Of a stretch of 8,613 nucleotides of DNA, positions 1 through 6,151 are shown one piece after another; the stretch's first letter is position 1, and each line of letters starts with the position of its first letter. The notes beneath the pieces are model-generated. The model worked only from the letters and a program-made list of their open reading frames with translations. It did no database searches and was not told the DNA's origin. Both the position numbers and the translations under genes were made by a program. The DNA is from an uncultured cyanobacterium (GTDB taxonomy: Bacteria > Cyanobacteriota > Cyanobacteriia > CACIAM-69d), in assembly GCA_937894105.1 (NCBI GenBank), contig CALCTI010000225.1:1-8613 (forward strand), written 5' to 3'.

Positions 1-366
1 GTTTATAAGCACCTGCCCCTGTCCAATATCCACGCCCAGGCCGTGCCCGCCGCCGCCGCCTCATGGGCTGCCCATCAGCAGGATAAATTTTGGGTTTATC
101 ACGATGATCTTTACAAAAACCAGGATCGTCTAGGGGAAGAGCTGTACCTAGAGCTGGCCAATAAATACAAGTTGGATATGGACCAATTCAACAGCGATCG
201 CGCCAGTGAAGCAGCGATCGCGGCCATTCAAAAAGACGTGGACCTGGGCGAAATCCTCACTATCCAAGGCACACCCACCTTCCTAATGGATGGCGTCATT
301 TTAAACCAAGCTCCCAGCGCCGAGAACTTAACCGCCGCCTACGAAGCCGCTTCCCAACAGCGCTAA
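1..366 (+). CDS. DsbA-family thioredoxin-fold protein, 3' part only
   Basis: The reading frame is open from the first base and ends at TAA 364-366, giving the last 121 residues of a longer protein. The fragment fits the C-terminal half of DsbA-like (thioredoxin_4) disulfide oxidoreductases: a PLSNIHAQA strand/helix start (fragment residues 6-14), an alanine-rich helix running into a KFWVYHDDLY motif (29-38; family pattern G-K-F-W-x-Y-H-D-x-L-[FY]), a helical lid, and the cis-proline loop GTPTF (90-94) that packs against the active-site CXXC in this fold. The CXXC itself and any signal peptide lie upstream of the window, so whether the protein is periplasmic, lumenal or cytosolic, and whether it is catalytically intact, cannot be judged. 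Family-level role: thiol-disulfide exchange. It lies 44 bases before rbsK in the same direction and may be co-transcribed with it. Family assignment is firm; the specific role is unknown. Confidence 0.82.
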   Translation, partial: VYKHLPLSNIHAQAVPAAAASWAAHQQDKFWVYHDDLYKNQDRLGEELYLELANKYKLDMDQFNSDRASEAAIAAIQKDVDLGEILTIQGTPTFLMDGVILNQAPSAENLTAAYEAASQQR

Positions 367-410
367 AAGGCGCACAGCTCAACCACGCGTTTCGAAATAA
401 CAGGCAAAAA

Positions 411-1331
411 ATGAGCATCCTGGTATTTGGCAGTGTCAATATGGATTTGGTGGCTCGAGTGCCGCGACTGCCTGTACCGGGGGAAACCATTCAGGGGGGG
501 CGCTTCACCACCAGTCCCGGCGGAAAAGGGGCAAACCAAGCCGCCGCCGCCGCCAAGTTGGGTGCCGACGTTACCCTGATTGGGCGGGTGGGTAAGGATA
601 GTTTTGGACAAGACCTTGCGGGGCATTTGCAGGAGTTTGGTGTGGATGTGGGAGCGATCACCACAGACCCGCACACCTCCACCGGCATTGCTCAAATCCT
701 GGTGGACGATGCGGGACAAAATCAAATTGCTATCATCGGCGGCGCAAACCAAGCCGTTGGCGATGCTGAATTGAACCAATTAAAACAGCGGTTACCCCAG
801 GCAAAAATCTTGCTGCTGCAACTGGAAATTCCTTTGCCGGTTGTAGTTGCTGCGGCCCAGCGGGCAAAAGCCGCCGGCGTCACGATCATATTGGACCCGG
901 CTCCGGCTCCCGAGGCTCTGCCCGATGAACTTTACGCCGCCGTGGATATTCTGACCCCTAACGAAACGGAAGCCAGTCGCCTAGCGGGCTTTCCGGTAAC
1001 GGACCAAAAGTCGGCCGCGATCGCCGCCGAAAAACTCCAAAGCCGAGGCATTGGCACCGTGATTATCACCCTGGGAAGTCGCGGCAGCCTGTGCGCCACA
1101 CCAACGGAAACTTTTTTTACCCCCCCTCTTCCTGTCACTGTGGTGGACACCGTTGCCGCGGGGGATGCCTTTAACGGGGCGATCGCCACCGCCCGTCAGA
1201 ACAACCAGCCTTGGCAAGAAGCCGTCCACTGGGCAACCTGCGCCGCTGGACTCTCCTGCACCCGCTCTGGCGCTCAGCTTTCCCTACCTAATCGCCAAGA
1301 AGTAGACAAAAAAGCACACGCCAACCATTAG
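411..1331 (+). CDS. rbsK: Ribokinase (PfkB family)
   Basis: A 306-residue PfkB-family sugar kinase, the usual ribokinase length, expected to phosphorylate D-ribose to ribose 5-phosphate with ATP in the cytosol. Visible motifs: N-terminal strand with GSVNMDL (7-13), substrate-binding PGGKGANQAAAAAKLG (36-51), LDPAPAP (161-167), LTPNETEA (181-188), the nucleotide-site GSRGS (222-226), and the family signature DTVAAGDAFNGA (246-257) with catalytic base Asp252 and the AAGD anion hole. The last part, GAQLSLPNRQEV (287-298), matches the usual ribokinase C-terminus. The ATG at 411 places GSVNMD at the normal distance from the N-terminus; only a weak AGG lies upstream. No ribose transporter or RbsD is present in the window, so its sugar source (uptake or nucleoside salvage) is not indicated. 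Other PfkB kinases (fructo-, adenosine-) fit less well because the PGGKGANQ and DTVAAGD motifs are ribokinase-like. Confidence 0.9.
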   Translation: MSILVFGSVNMDLVARVPRLPVPGETIQGGRFTTSPGGKGANQAAAAAKLGADVTLIGRVGKDSFGQDLAGHLQEFGVDVGAITTDPHTSTGIAQILVDDAGQNQIAIIGGANQAVGDAELNQLKQRLPQAKILLLQLEIPLPVVVAAAQRAKAAGVTIILDPAPAPEALPDELYAAVDILTPNETEASRLAGFPVTDQKSAAIAAEKLQSRGIGTVIITLGSRGSLCATPTETFFTPPLPVTVVDTVAAGDAFNGAIATARQNNQPWQEAVHWATCAAGLSCTRSGAQLSLPNRQEVDKKAHANH

Positions 1332-1358
1332 CCAACTTTCCTAACGCCCATCGCCGTC

Positions 1359-1374
1359 GTCCCTCGCCGGGGAC
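1359..1374. terminator. Short hairpin between convergent rbsK and zur
   Basis: In the 45-base gap between the two convergent stop codons, GTCCC (1359-1363) can pair with GGGAC (1370-1374) around a 6-base loop. It lies just past the zur stop on the minus strand and 28 bases past the rbsK stop on the plus strand. Neither side has a T-run, so it is a weak candidate for a shared transcription end, offered because of its position. Confidence 0.22.
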
Positions 1375-1376
1375 AC

Positions 1377-1853
1377 CTAGCAACAACTTTGAGGGGAGGA
1401 CGGATGGGAAGCCCCAGAGTTTACTGGCTTCACAGAGGATTCAGTGCACGGAGAGTGATCGTCCTCAGCTTCAGAAGCTTGGCAGGAGTAGCACAGCCCA
1501 TAAAATTCCAGCGTGTGATAAAACACCTTGAAATTGGCACCCGGACTTAATTTTTGTTCCAAATCATGAAGGGGGCACTCATCCATTATTTCCGCTTTGC
1601 CACACTTTACGCAGTTTAAATGGTGGCGATCGCGTTGAATGGAGCTGTACATCGATATGCCACTTTCCAGGGTACGCACCTGGATTTCCCCCTGCTGTTT
1701 CAGCACATCCAGCGATCGGTACACCGTAGCTAGCCCCACCTTGTGACCGTTTTCCTGCAAATAGATGTAAAGCTCCTGAGCCGCAATTTCGCGGTTGAGG
1801 GACTGTAGTGTTTGCAGGATTTGGTCTTGATTTCGCGTACGGTTTGACGCCAT
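1377..1853 (-). CDS. zur: Zinc-responsive Fur-family repressor Zur (FurB)
   Basis: A 158-residue Fur-family metalloregulator on the minus strand. The N-terminal winged helix contains the recognition segment VGLATVYRSLDVLKQQG (39-55), followed by the wing QVRTLESG (58-65) and the metal-binding dimerisation domain with HH at 77-78, CVKC (81-84), CPLH (93-96), the YHTLEFYGLC segment (112-121) and CYSC (121-124). The two CXXC pairs form the structural zinc site of the family. The GLATVYRSLD, VRTL and YHTLEFYGLC wording resembles cyanobacterial Zur/FurB rather than FurA (iron) or PerR, so it should repress zinc-uptake and zinc-sparing genes when zinc is sufficient. About 34 residues follow the last CXXC (125-158), rich in Ser, Asp and His and ending in CC; this tail seems longer than usual. 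The ATG at 1853 has no clear ribosome binding site. I found no convincing Zur operator in the adjacent spacer and no zinc transporter in the window. Confidence 0.85.
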   Translation of the reverse strand: MASNRTRNQDQILQTLQSLNREIAAQELYIYLQENGHKVGLATVYRSLDVLKQQGEIQVRTLESGISMYSSIQRDRHHLNCVKCGKAEIMDECPLHDLEQKLSPGANFKVFYHTLEFYGLCYSCQASEAEDDHSPCTESSVKPVNSGASHPSSPQSCC

Positions 1854-2071
1854 AGGAAAAATTGGGAGTTGAAAGAACGGGAGTACTTAAGGAAGCGCGC
1901 CCTTTTCGGTGGCAAGTTTAAAGAAAAAAATTAAAGAAATAGAAGTATTTCGAGTTTCGCCGTTTAGAACACATCTTTCTATTAGTATCTCTTAGAGGCT
2001 AAATTTCGCGAAGCCATTGTGATAAGAGCCCCAAGGACCCTATTTAAAATGGTTCTCGCCAAGTTTGCCCC
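1854..2071. other. Divergent zur/purS spacer
   Basis: This AT-richer 218-base region must hold the promoters for zur (leftward) and purS (rightward). It contains an A-rich run on the plus strand (1920-1940), the palindrome CTCTTAGAG (1989-1997) and the palindrome TTCGCGAA (2005-2012). I looked for the cyanobacterial Zur operator type TGATAAT-N-ATTATCA and saw only a half-like TGATAAG at 2020, with no matching partner. No RNA gene is visible. Confidence 0.5.
2017..2046 (+). promoter_or_regulatory. Candidate purS promoter
   Basis: TTGTGA (2017-2022, four of six matches to a -35 box) is followed after 18 bases by the AT-rich TATTTA (2041-2046) in the -10 position. Transcription would start near 2053, giving a leader of about 20 bases before the purS ATG. 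The -10 match is poor, so this rests on spacing and position. Confidence 0.28.
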
Positions 2072-2353
2072 ATGCCTAAAATTTTTATTTCCCCGCGACC
2101 CGTGAGCCAAAAATACCAAGCTAAAATTCACGTTACTTTACGCCCGTCGGTGCTAGATCCCGCTGGCGTTGCCGTTAAATCGGGGTTGGAGCAGTTGGGG
2201 CACAGTGTGGATTCGGTGCGCATTGGTAAATATATTGAGCTGTCTTTAGACGCCCCCGATGCAGAAACGGCACGGACTCAGGTGGATGCCATGTGCGATC
2301 GCCTGTTAGCGAATCCAGTGATTGAAAACTATGCGATCGAAATTTCCCAATAG
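2072..2353 (+). CDS. purS: Phosphoribosylformylglycinamidine synthase subunit PurS
   Basis: A 93-residue small protein with the PurS fold and wording: YQAKIHVTLRPSVLDPAGVAVKSGLEQLG (residues 15-43), then VDSVRIGKYIELSLDA (46-61) and the C-terminal helix/strand MCDRLLANPVIENYAIEI (74-91). PurS bridges PurL and PurQ in the three-subunit enzyme that converts formylglycinamide ribonucleotide to formylglycinamidine ribonucleotide in purine synthesis, helping pass ammonia from the glutaminase PurQ to PurL. From ATG 2072 the protein has about ten residues before the conserved region; an in-frame GTG at 2102 would give 83 residues, closer to the family's usual length, so the start is uncertain. purQ, often the next gene in other bacteria and some cyanobacteria, is not here: tandem repeats and ubiA follow instead. 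Confidence 0.93.
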   Translation: MPKIFISPRPVSQKYQAKIHVTLRPSVLDPAGVAVKSGLEQLGHSVDSVRIGKYIELSLDAPDAETARTQVDAMCDRLLANPVIENYAIEISQ

Positions 2354-2443
2354 TTTCTAAAGTTTTAATTTCTAAAGTTTTAATCTCCCAAGTTTTAACT
2401 TCCAGAATTTTAAGTCCCAGAGTTTTAAGTCCCAGAGTTTTTG
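2354..2443 (+). repeat. Six tandem 15-base repeats between purS and ubiA
   Basis: The repeats begin on the base after the purS stop codon and run as six uninterrupted 15-base units starting at 2354, 2369, 2384, 2399, 2414 and 2429. Units 1 and 2 are identical (TTTCTAAAGTTTTAA), units 3 and 4 diverge, and units 5 and 6 share GTCCCAGAGTTTT. The consensus core is AGTTTTAA. The array ends 51 bases before the chosen ubiA start. The pattern points to replication slippage followed by drift. There is no internal dyad, so it is not an obvious terminator. Confidence 0.95.
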
Positions 2444-2494
2444 GACTTTCCCGCAACTCTCCGGTGCCGTCTGTTTCCCAGTGCTGTGTGTTCC

Positions 2495-3391
2495 ATGTCC
2501 TCGACGCCGAAATTTCCCCGCCTATCGTCAATTCCCTGGAACGCTGTTATTCGCCTGTTGCGCTGGGATAAGCCCGCCGGGCGGCTAATTTTGCTAATTC
2601 CCGCCCTGTGGTCCTTAGGGTTAGCCACCAACGGTAGACCGCCTTTGCTATTGCTAGCGGTGGTAGTGGTAGGCACCTTTGCCACCAGCGGCGCAGGCTG
2701 CGTCATTAACGATTTATGGGATCGCAATATTGACCCGAAAGTGCAGCGCACCAAAAAGCGCCCCTTAGCATCGCGAGAGCTGTCGGTCAAAGTAGGCATC
2801 GTGGTGTTTGGGGTTGCCCTGCTGTGTGCCGCAGGACTGACGATATTTTTAACGCCCCTCAGCTTTGGGCTCTGTGTGGCCGCCGTGCCCATAATTGCCC
2901 TATATCCAGGAGCAAAGCGGGTATTTCCAGTCCCCCAGCTCGTGTTGGCGATCGCCTGGGGGTTTGCCGTACTTATCCCCTGGAGCGCCGCCACCGATCC
3001 CCCCTCCCTCCCCTGGCCCGCCTGGATGCTGTGGGGGGCAACCATTTTTTGGACCCTCGGCTTTGACACCATTTACGCCATGGCCGATCGCGATGACGAT
3101 CGCCAACTGGGGGTCAACTCCAGCGCCTTATTTTTTGCCGACTATGTGGCGGAAGCGGTGGGGCTATTTTTTCTGCTCACGGCGCTACTGCTGGCTCAAG
3201 CAGGCATTGCCACTCAACTTAATGTGCTGTACTGGCCCGCCCTTGGGGGAGCCACCTTCCTGTGGATAAAGCAATATTTAAAACTGCGGCGTCAGCCCCT
3301 GCCTCGCAGCGCTTACGGAAAAATGTTTAGCGAAAACGTCAATATCGGCTTCATTTTGCTGGCTGGGATGCTCCTAGGAAGTTGGTTTTAA
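2495..3391 (+). CDS. ubiA: 4-hydroxybenzoate polyprenyltransferase UbiA
   Basis: A 298-residue multi-spanning membrane prenyltransferase that joins a polyprenyl diphosphate (solanesyl in cyanobacteria) to 4-hydroxybenzoate, the first committed step to plastoquinone in these organisms. Both Asp-rich Mg-diphosphate motifs are present: NDLWDRNID (72-80) followed by RTKKRPLAS (85-93), and DTIYAMADRDDDRQLG (191-206). WDKPAGRLILLIPALW (24-39) is the typical family start, and hydrophobic segments fill the rest (about 31-45, 50-70, 99-119, 122-137, 148-162, 174-190, 213-235, 243-256, 283-297). I chose ATG 2495; in-frame TTG 2441 and GTG 2486 lie upstream, but the former begins inside the repeat array. 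No ribosome binding site is seen. Homogentisate prenyltransferases or chlorophyll synthase are less likely given the motif wording and the presence of ubiD further along. Confidence 0.93.
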   Translation: MSSTPKFPRLSSIPWNAVIRLLRWDKPAGRLILLIPALWSLGLATNGRPPLLLLAVVVVGTFATSGAGCVINDLWDRNIDPKVQRTKKRPLASRELSVKVGIVVFGVALLCAAGLTIFLTPLSFGLCVAAVPIIALYPGAKRVFPVPQLVLAIAWGFAVLIPWSAATDPPSLPWPAWMLWGATIFWTLGFDTIYAMADRDDDRQLGVNSSALFFADYVAEAVGLFFLLTALLLAQAGIATQLNVLYWPALGGATFLWIKQYLKLRRQPLPRSAYGKMFSENVNIGFILLAGMLLGSWF

Positions 3392-3424
3392 GGGGAAAGT
3401 AGATAACTTAGACTTTGCCTGATT

Positions 3425-3453
3425 TCCAGCGATCAGAGCTGGGTGGGTGTTTT
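3425..3453 (+). terminator. Possible weak terminator after ubiA
   Basis: CCAGC (3426-3430) pairs with GCTGG (3438-3442) around a 7-base loop, and a T-run (3450-3453) follows after a GTGGGTG stretch. The T-run is several bases too far from the stem for a classical intrinsic terminator, so confidence is low. Confidence 0.25.
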
Positions 3454-3584
3454 GAAAGGGGCGATCGCCCGCGCCCGTAGAAAGCCCCATTCCCCCTAAA
3501 CCTAACTTCGACGTAAAGCCCCCAACCATCCATTACGCAGAGCCCAGCCCAGCGTAAAGATCGTAGGGTTTACCGAAAGAACTC

Positions 3585-3615
3585 TTTACACGATCGCAAC
3601 AAAATACTCTACTAT
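3585..3615 (+). promoter_or_regulatory. Candidate EF-G promoter
   Basis: TTTACA (3585-3590, five of six -35 matches) is followed after 19 bases by TACTAT (3610-3615, four of six -10 matches) within an AT-rich stretch. Transcription would start near 3622 and leave a leader of about 150 bases. The -35 box overlaps the right arm of the GTAAAGA/TCTTTAC inverted repeat, which could be an operator. Confidence 0.35.
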
Positions 3616-3646
3616 TTAAAAATTCGTGCTGTCGTCAGGAATACAT

Positions 3647-3680
3647 CTTAGCCCCGAGGCTAAAAATCCCAGTGGCTAAG
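3647..3680 (+). promoter_or_regulatory. Leader with competing hairpins before the EF-G gene
   Basis: CTTAGCC (3647-3653) has two possible partners. Its TTAGCC part can form a tight hairpin with GGCTAA (3658-3663) over a 4-base loop, or all seven bases can pair with GGCTAAG (3674-3680). The two structures exclude each other. The element lies about 95 bases before the start codon, inside the predicted 5' leader. No known riboswitch class is recognised. Confidence 0.35.
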
Positions 3681-3772
3681 CCTTTGCCACCACAGCAACA
3701 TCAGCCGCAATCCTCACCATTCGACCTTAAAGTTGGTCCCAACCGATTGCAGCACCACCATAGAGAGCAGTT

Positions 3773-5857
3773 ATGAAAGACATCACACGCTACCGCAACA
3801 TCGGTATTTTTGCCCACGTCGACGCGGGTAAAACCACCACTACCGAACGAATCCTGAAGCTCACCGGCAAGATCCACAAGATCGGTGAGGTCCACGAGGG
3901 TGCCGCCACCACGGACTTCATGGAGCAGGAGCAGGAGCGTGGAATCACCATTCAGTCTGCGGCCACGTCCTGCTTCTGGAAAGAGCATCAGTTAAACATT
4001 ATTGACACTCCTGGACACGTAGACTTCACCATCGAGGTATACCGATCCCTGAAAGTGCTCGACGGTGGCGTCGGCGTCTTCTGCGGTTCCGGCGGCGTCG
4101 AACCCCAGTCTGAGACCAACTGGCGGTACGCCAACGACTCAAAAGTGTCCCGCATTATCTATGTCAACAAGCTAGACCGCACCGGTGCCGACTTCTATAG
4201 CGTCGTTAAGCAAGTTAAAGAAGTCCTGGGCGCTAACCCCCTAGTGATGGTGCTGCCCATCGGCGTCGAAAACGATTTTGTGGGCGTTGTGGACCTGCTA
4301 ACCCAAAAAGCTTGGACCTGGGATGAATCCGGCGATCCCCAAGCTTACAAAATTAGCGAGGTCCCCGCAGACATGGCCGACGATGTGGCCGCCTATCGCG
4401 AAGAGCTAATCGAAACCGTTCTAGAGCAAGACGATGACCTTATGGAGTCTTATCTAGAAAACGGTGAAGAACCCAGCATCGACGATTTGAAGCGCTGCGT
4501 CCGCAAGGGCACTCGTAATCTAGACTTCTTCCCCACCTACTGCGGCTCGTCCTTTAAGAACAAGGGCGTGCAGTTGGTGTTGGATGCGGTAGTGGATTAT
4601 TTGCCCAACCCTGAGGAAGTGCCTCCCCAGCCGGAGGTTGACCTGGAAGGGAACGAAACCGGCAACTTTGCCAAGGTGGATCCCGAGCTGCCTTTGCGAG
4701 CCTTGGCGTTTAAAATTATGGACGATAAGTATGGCGCTTTGACCTTTACCCGTCTGTACTCTGGCACTTTGAATAAGGGCGACACTATTCTGAACACTGC
4801 CACCGGTAAGACTGAGCGCATTGGTCGGATTGTGGAAATGCATGCTGACTCCCGTGAGGAAGTGGATAGGGCTCAGGCTGGCGATATCGTCGCCCTGGTG
4901 GGGATGAAGAACGTCCAAACTGGACACACTCTGTGCGATCCCAAGCAGCCAGCCACGTTGGAGCCTATGGTTTTCCCCGACCCGGTGATTTCCATCGCGG
5001 TGAAGCCTGTCAAGAAAGGCGGCAGTGAGAAAATGGGGGTTGCCCTGGGCAAGATGGTCCAAGAGGATCCTTCCTTCCGTGTGGAAACCGACGAGGAAAG
5101 CGGCGAAACTATTCTGAAAGGAATGGGCGAGCTGCACCTGGATATTAAGGTGGACATTCTGAAGCGCACCCACGGCGTGGAAGTGGAAGTGGGTAAGCCC
5201 CAGGTGGCTTATCGTGAGTCCATTACCAAGCGGTTGGAAGATAGCTACACCCACAAGAAGCAGTCCGGTGGTTCTGGTCAATACGGCAAGATTGAATATG
5301 TGATCGAGCCGGGTGAGCCGGGCACTGGGTTTGTGTTTGAGTCCAAGGTGACGGGTGGTAATGTGCCCCGGGAATTTTGGCCTGCCGTTCAGAAGGGCTT
5401 TGCGAATAGCCTGGAGAAGGGGTTGCTGGCTGGTTATCCCTGTGAGGATATGAAGGTTACTTTGACGGACGGGGCTTACCACGCGGTGGATTCTTCGGCG
5501 ATCGCCTTTGAAATTGCTGCCAAAGCTGCCTATCGTCAGTCCTACCCCAAAGCCAAGCCCCAGCTACTGGAGCCGATTATGGCGGTGGACGTATTTACTC
5601 CCGACGATTACGTGGGTGACGTAATTGGTGACCTAAACCGTCGTCGCGGCATGATCAAGTCCCAAAGCTCCACCCCCACCGGTGCTCGCATCAAAGCAGG
5701 CGTTCCCTTGAGCGAGATGTTTGGCTATATTGGTGACCTGCGTACCATGACCTCCGGTCGCGGTCAGTTTTCCATGCTGTTTGATCACTATGCCCCTTGC
5801 CCCACAAACGTGGCGGAAGAGGTGATTAAGGAAGCTAAAGAGCGGCAGGCAGCGTAG
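3773..5857 (+). CDS. fusA: Translation elongation factor G, stand-alone Slr1463-like copy
   Basis: A full-length 694-residue EF-G, the GTPase that drives ribosome translocation and, with RRF, ribosome recycling. G-domain motifs are intact: AHVDAGKT (14-21), RGITI (56-60), DTPGH with catalytic His82 (78-82), NKLD (132-135) and the G5-region GSSFKN (258-263). Domain II (about 305-400), III (402-478), IV (479-601) and V (602-694) follow without gaps, ending in TSGRGQFSMLFDHYAP. The gene stands alone, without rpsL, rpsG or tuf nearby. Cys104 (GVFCGS) and Cys242 (KRCVRK) fall at or within one residue of the Cys105/Cys242 pair reported to form an inhibitory disulfide in Synechocystis Slr1463, so redox control is inferred. 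A purine-rich AGAGAG precedes ATG 3773. Valine codon use changes sharply near residue 260, and a tandem duplication covers the stop codon. Confidence 0.97.
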   Translation: MKDITRYRNIGIFAHVDAGKTTTTERILKLTGKIHKIGEVHEGAATTDFMEQEQERGITIQSAATSCFWKEHQLNIIDTPGHVDFTIEVYRSLKVLDGGVGVFCGSGGVEPQSETNWRYANDSKVSRIIYVNKLDRTGADFYSVVKQVKEVLGANPLVMVLPIGVENDFVGVVDLLTQKAWTWDESGDPQAYKISEVPADMADDVAAYREELIETVLEQDDDLMESYLENGEEPSIDDLKRCVRKGTRNLDFFPTYCGSSFKNKGVQLVLDAVVDYLPNPEEVPPQPEVDLEGNETGNFAKVDPELPLRALAFKIMDDKYGALTFTRLYSGTLNKGDTILNTATGKTERIGRIVEMHADSREEVDRAQAGDIVALVGMKNVQTGHTLCDPKQPATLEPMVFPDPVISIAVKPVKKGGSEKMGVALGKMVQEDPSFRVETDEESGETILKGMGELHLDIKVDILKRTHGVEVEVGKPQVAYRESITKRLEDSYTHKKQSGGSGQYGKIEYVIEPGEPGTGFVFESKVTGGNVPREFWPAVQKGFANSLEKGLLAGYPCEDMKVTLTDGAYHAVDSSAIAFEIAAKAAYRQSYPKAKPQLLEPIMAVDVFTPDDYVGDVIGDLNRRRGMIKSQSSTPTGARIKAGVPLSEMFGYIGDLRTMTSGRGQFSMLFDHYAPCPTNVAEEVIKEAKERQAA

Positions 5858-5895
5858 CCAGTTTAGGCAGCGTAGCCAGTTTAGGCAGCGCTGCC
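5848..5895 (+). repeat. 18-base tandem duplication across the EF-G stop codon
   Basis: GGCAGCGTAGCCAGTTTA occurs twice without a gap (5848-5865 and 5866-5883), followed by a partial third copy that changes into GGCAGCGCTGCC (5884-5895), a perfect 12-base palindrome. The first copy contains the EF-G stop TAG (5855-5857). The second TAG is in the same frame 18 bases on, so the duplication does not alter the protein end. Confidence 0.95.
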
Positions 5896-6151
5896 AACCT
5901 GTGCCGGCGGCCATATCTGCCAATTTTGGTGGGTGAGTTGCCAGTAAAAAGTCGGTGTAGAAAAGTCGATGTAAGGATAAAAGGTGTCCAGTTTGATTAC
6001 GCAATCACTGGGCATCCTTTTGGGGTGTTTTTATCTGGGCTCAAGCAGGCTAGGATGGGGGCGATCGCCGCACCTTGTTATCCTGCTGGGCAGTGCGCAC
6101 TAACTCCCTATCCCGGCAAGACTAGCGGGACTAGAAGCTATCGGTTGACCT
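5858..6151. other. Spacer between EF-G and ComFB-domain genes
   Basis: The 294 bases hold the end of the 18-base repeats, a weak terminator-like hairpin (6012-6032), a HIP1 site (6061-6068) flanked by AGGAT/ATCCT (6052-6056 and 6080-6084), and the perfect palindrome AGTGCGCACT (6092-6101). An open frame at 5926-6162 exists but has no recognisable product and runs into the next gene. No clear promoter boxes are visible. Confidence 0.5.
6012..6032 (+). terminator. Possible weak EF-G terminator
   Basis: GCATCC (6012-6017) can pair with GGGTGT (6023-6028) using two G-T pairs, with loop TTTTG, and is directly followed by TTTT (6029-6032). The stem is weak, but the hairpin-plus-T-run order is that of an intrinsic terminator. 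It is about 155 bases past the EF-G stop. Confidence 0.3.

Larger units (their letters stand above)
3392..3772. other. Spacer and leader upstream of the EF-G gene
   Basis: These 381 bases hold no convincing gene. In order they contain a weak hairpin just after ubiA, a HIP1 site extended to the 12-base palindrome GGGCGATCGCCC (3459-3470), two CGTAAAG words (3512-3518 and 3553-3559), a 7-base inverted repeat GTAAAGA/TCTTTAC (3554-3560 and 3583-3589), a candidate promoter, and a leader with alternative base pairing (3647-3680). Confidence 0.6.

Noticed and set aside
2020..2034. TGATAAG as a possible Zur operator half-site
   Set aside because: No inverted partner at the right spacing; a single half-site is not enough.
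2441..2494. TTG start 54 bases upstream for UbiA
   Set aside because: It begins inside the last tandem repeat and adds residues not typical of the family; ATG 2495 is preferred.
2175..2531. 118-codon minus-strand frame with a repeating KTLGL-like pentapeptide
   Set aside because: The pentapeptide comes only from the 15-base DNA repeat; the frame overlaps purS and the ubiA start and has no other protein features.
2425..3072. 215-codon open frame on the minus strand over ubiA
   Set aside because: Antisense to conserved membrane-protein codons with no family motif.
4520..5482. 320-codon open frame on the minus strand inside the EF-G gene
   Set aside because: It lies entirely antisense to a clearly conserved EF-G, has no recognisable motif, and long antisense frames are expected in genes of this codon use.
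5633..6004. 123-codon minus-strand frame at the EF-G 3' end with CLNWLR repeats
   Set aside because: The repeated residues are a product of the 18-base DNA duplication, and most of the frame is antisense to EF-G.
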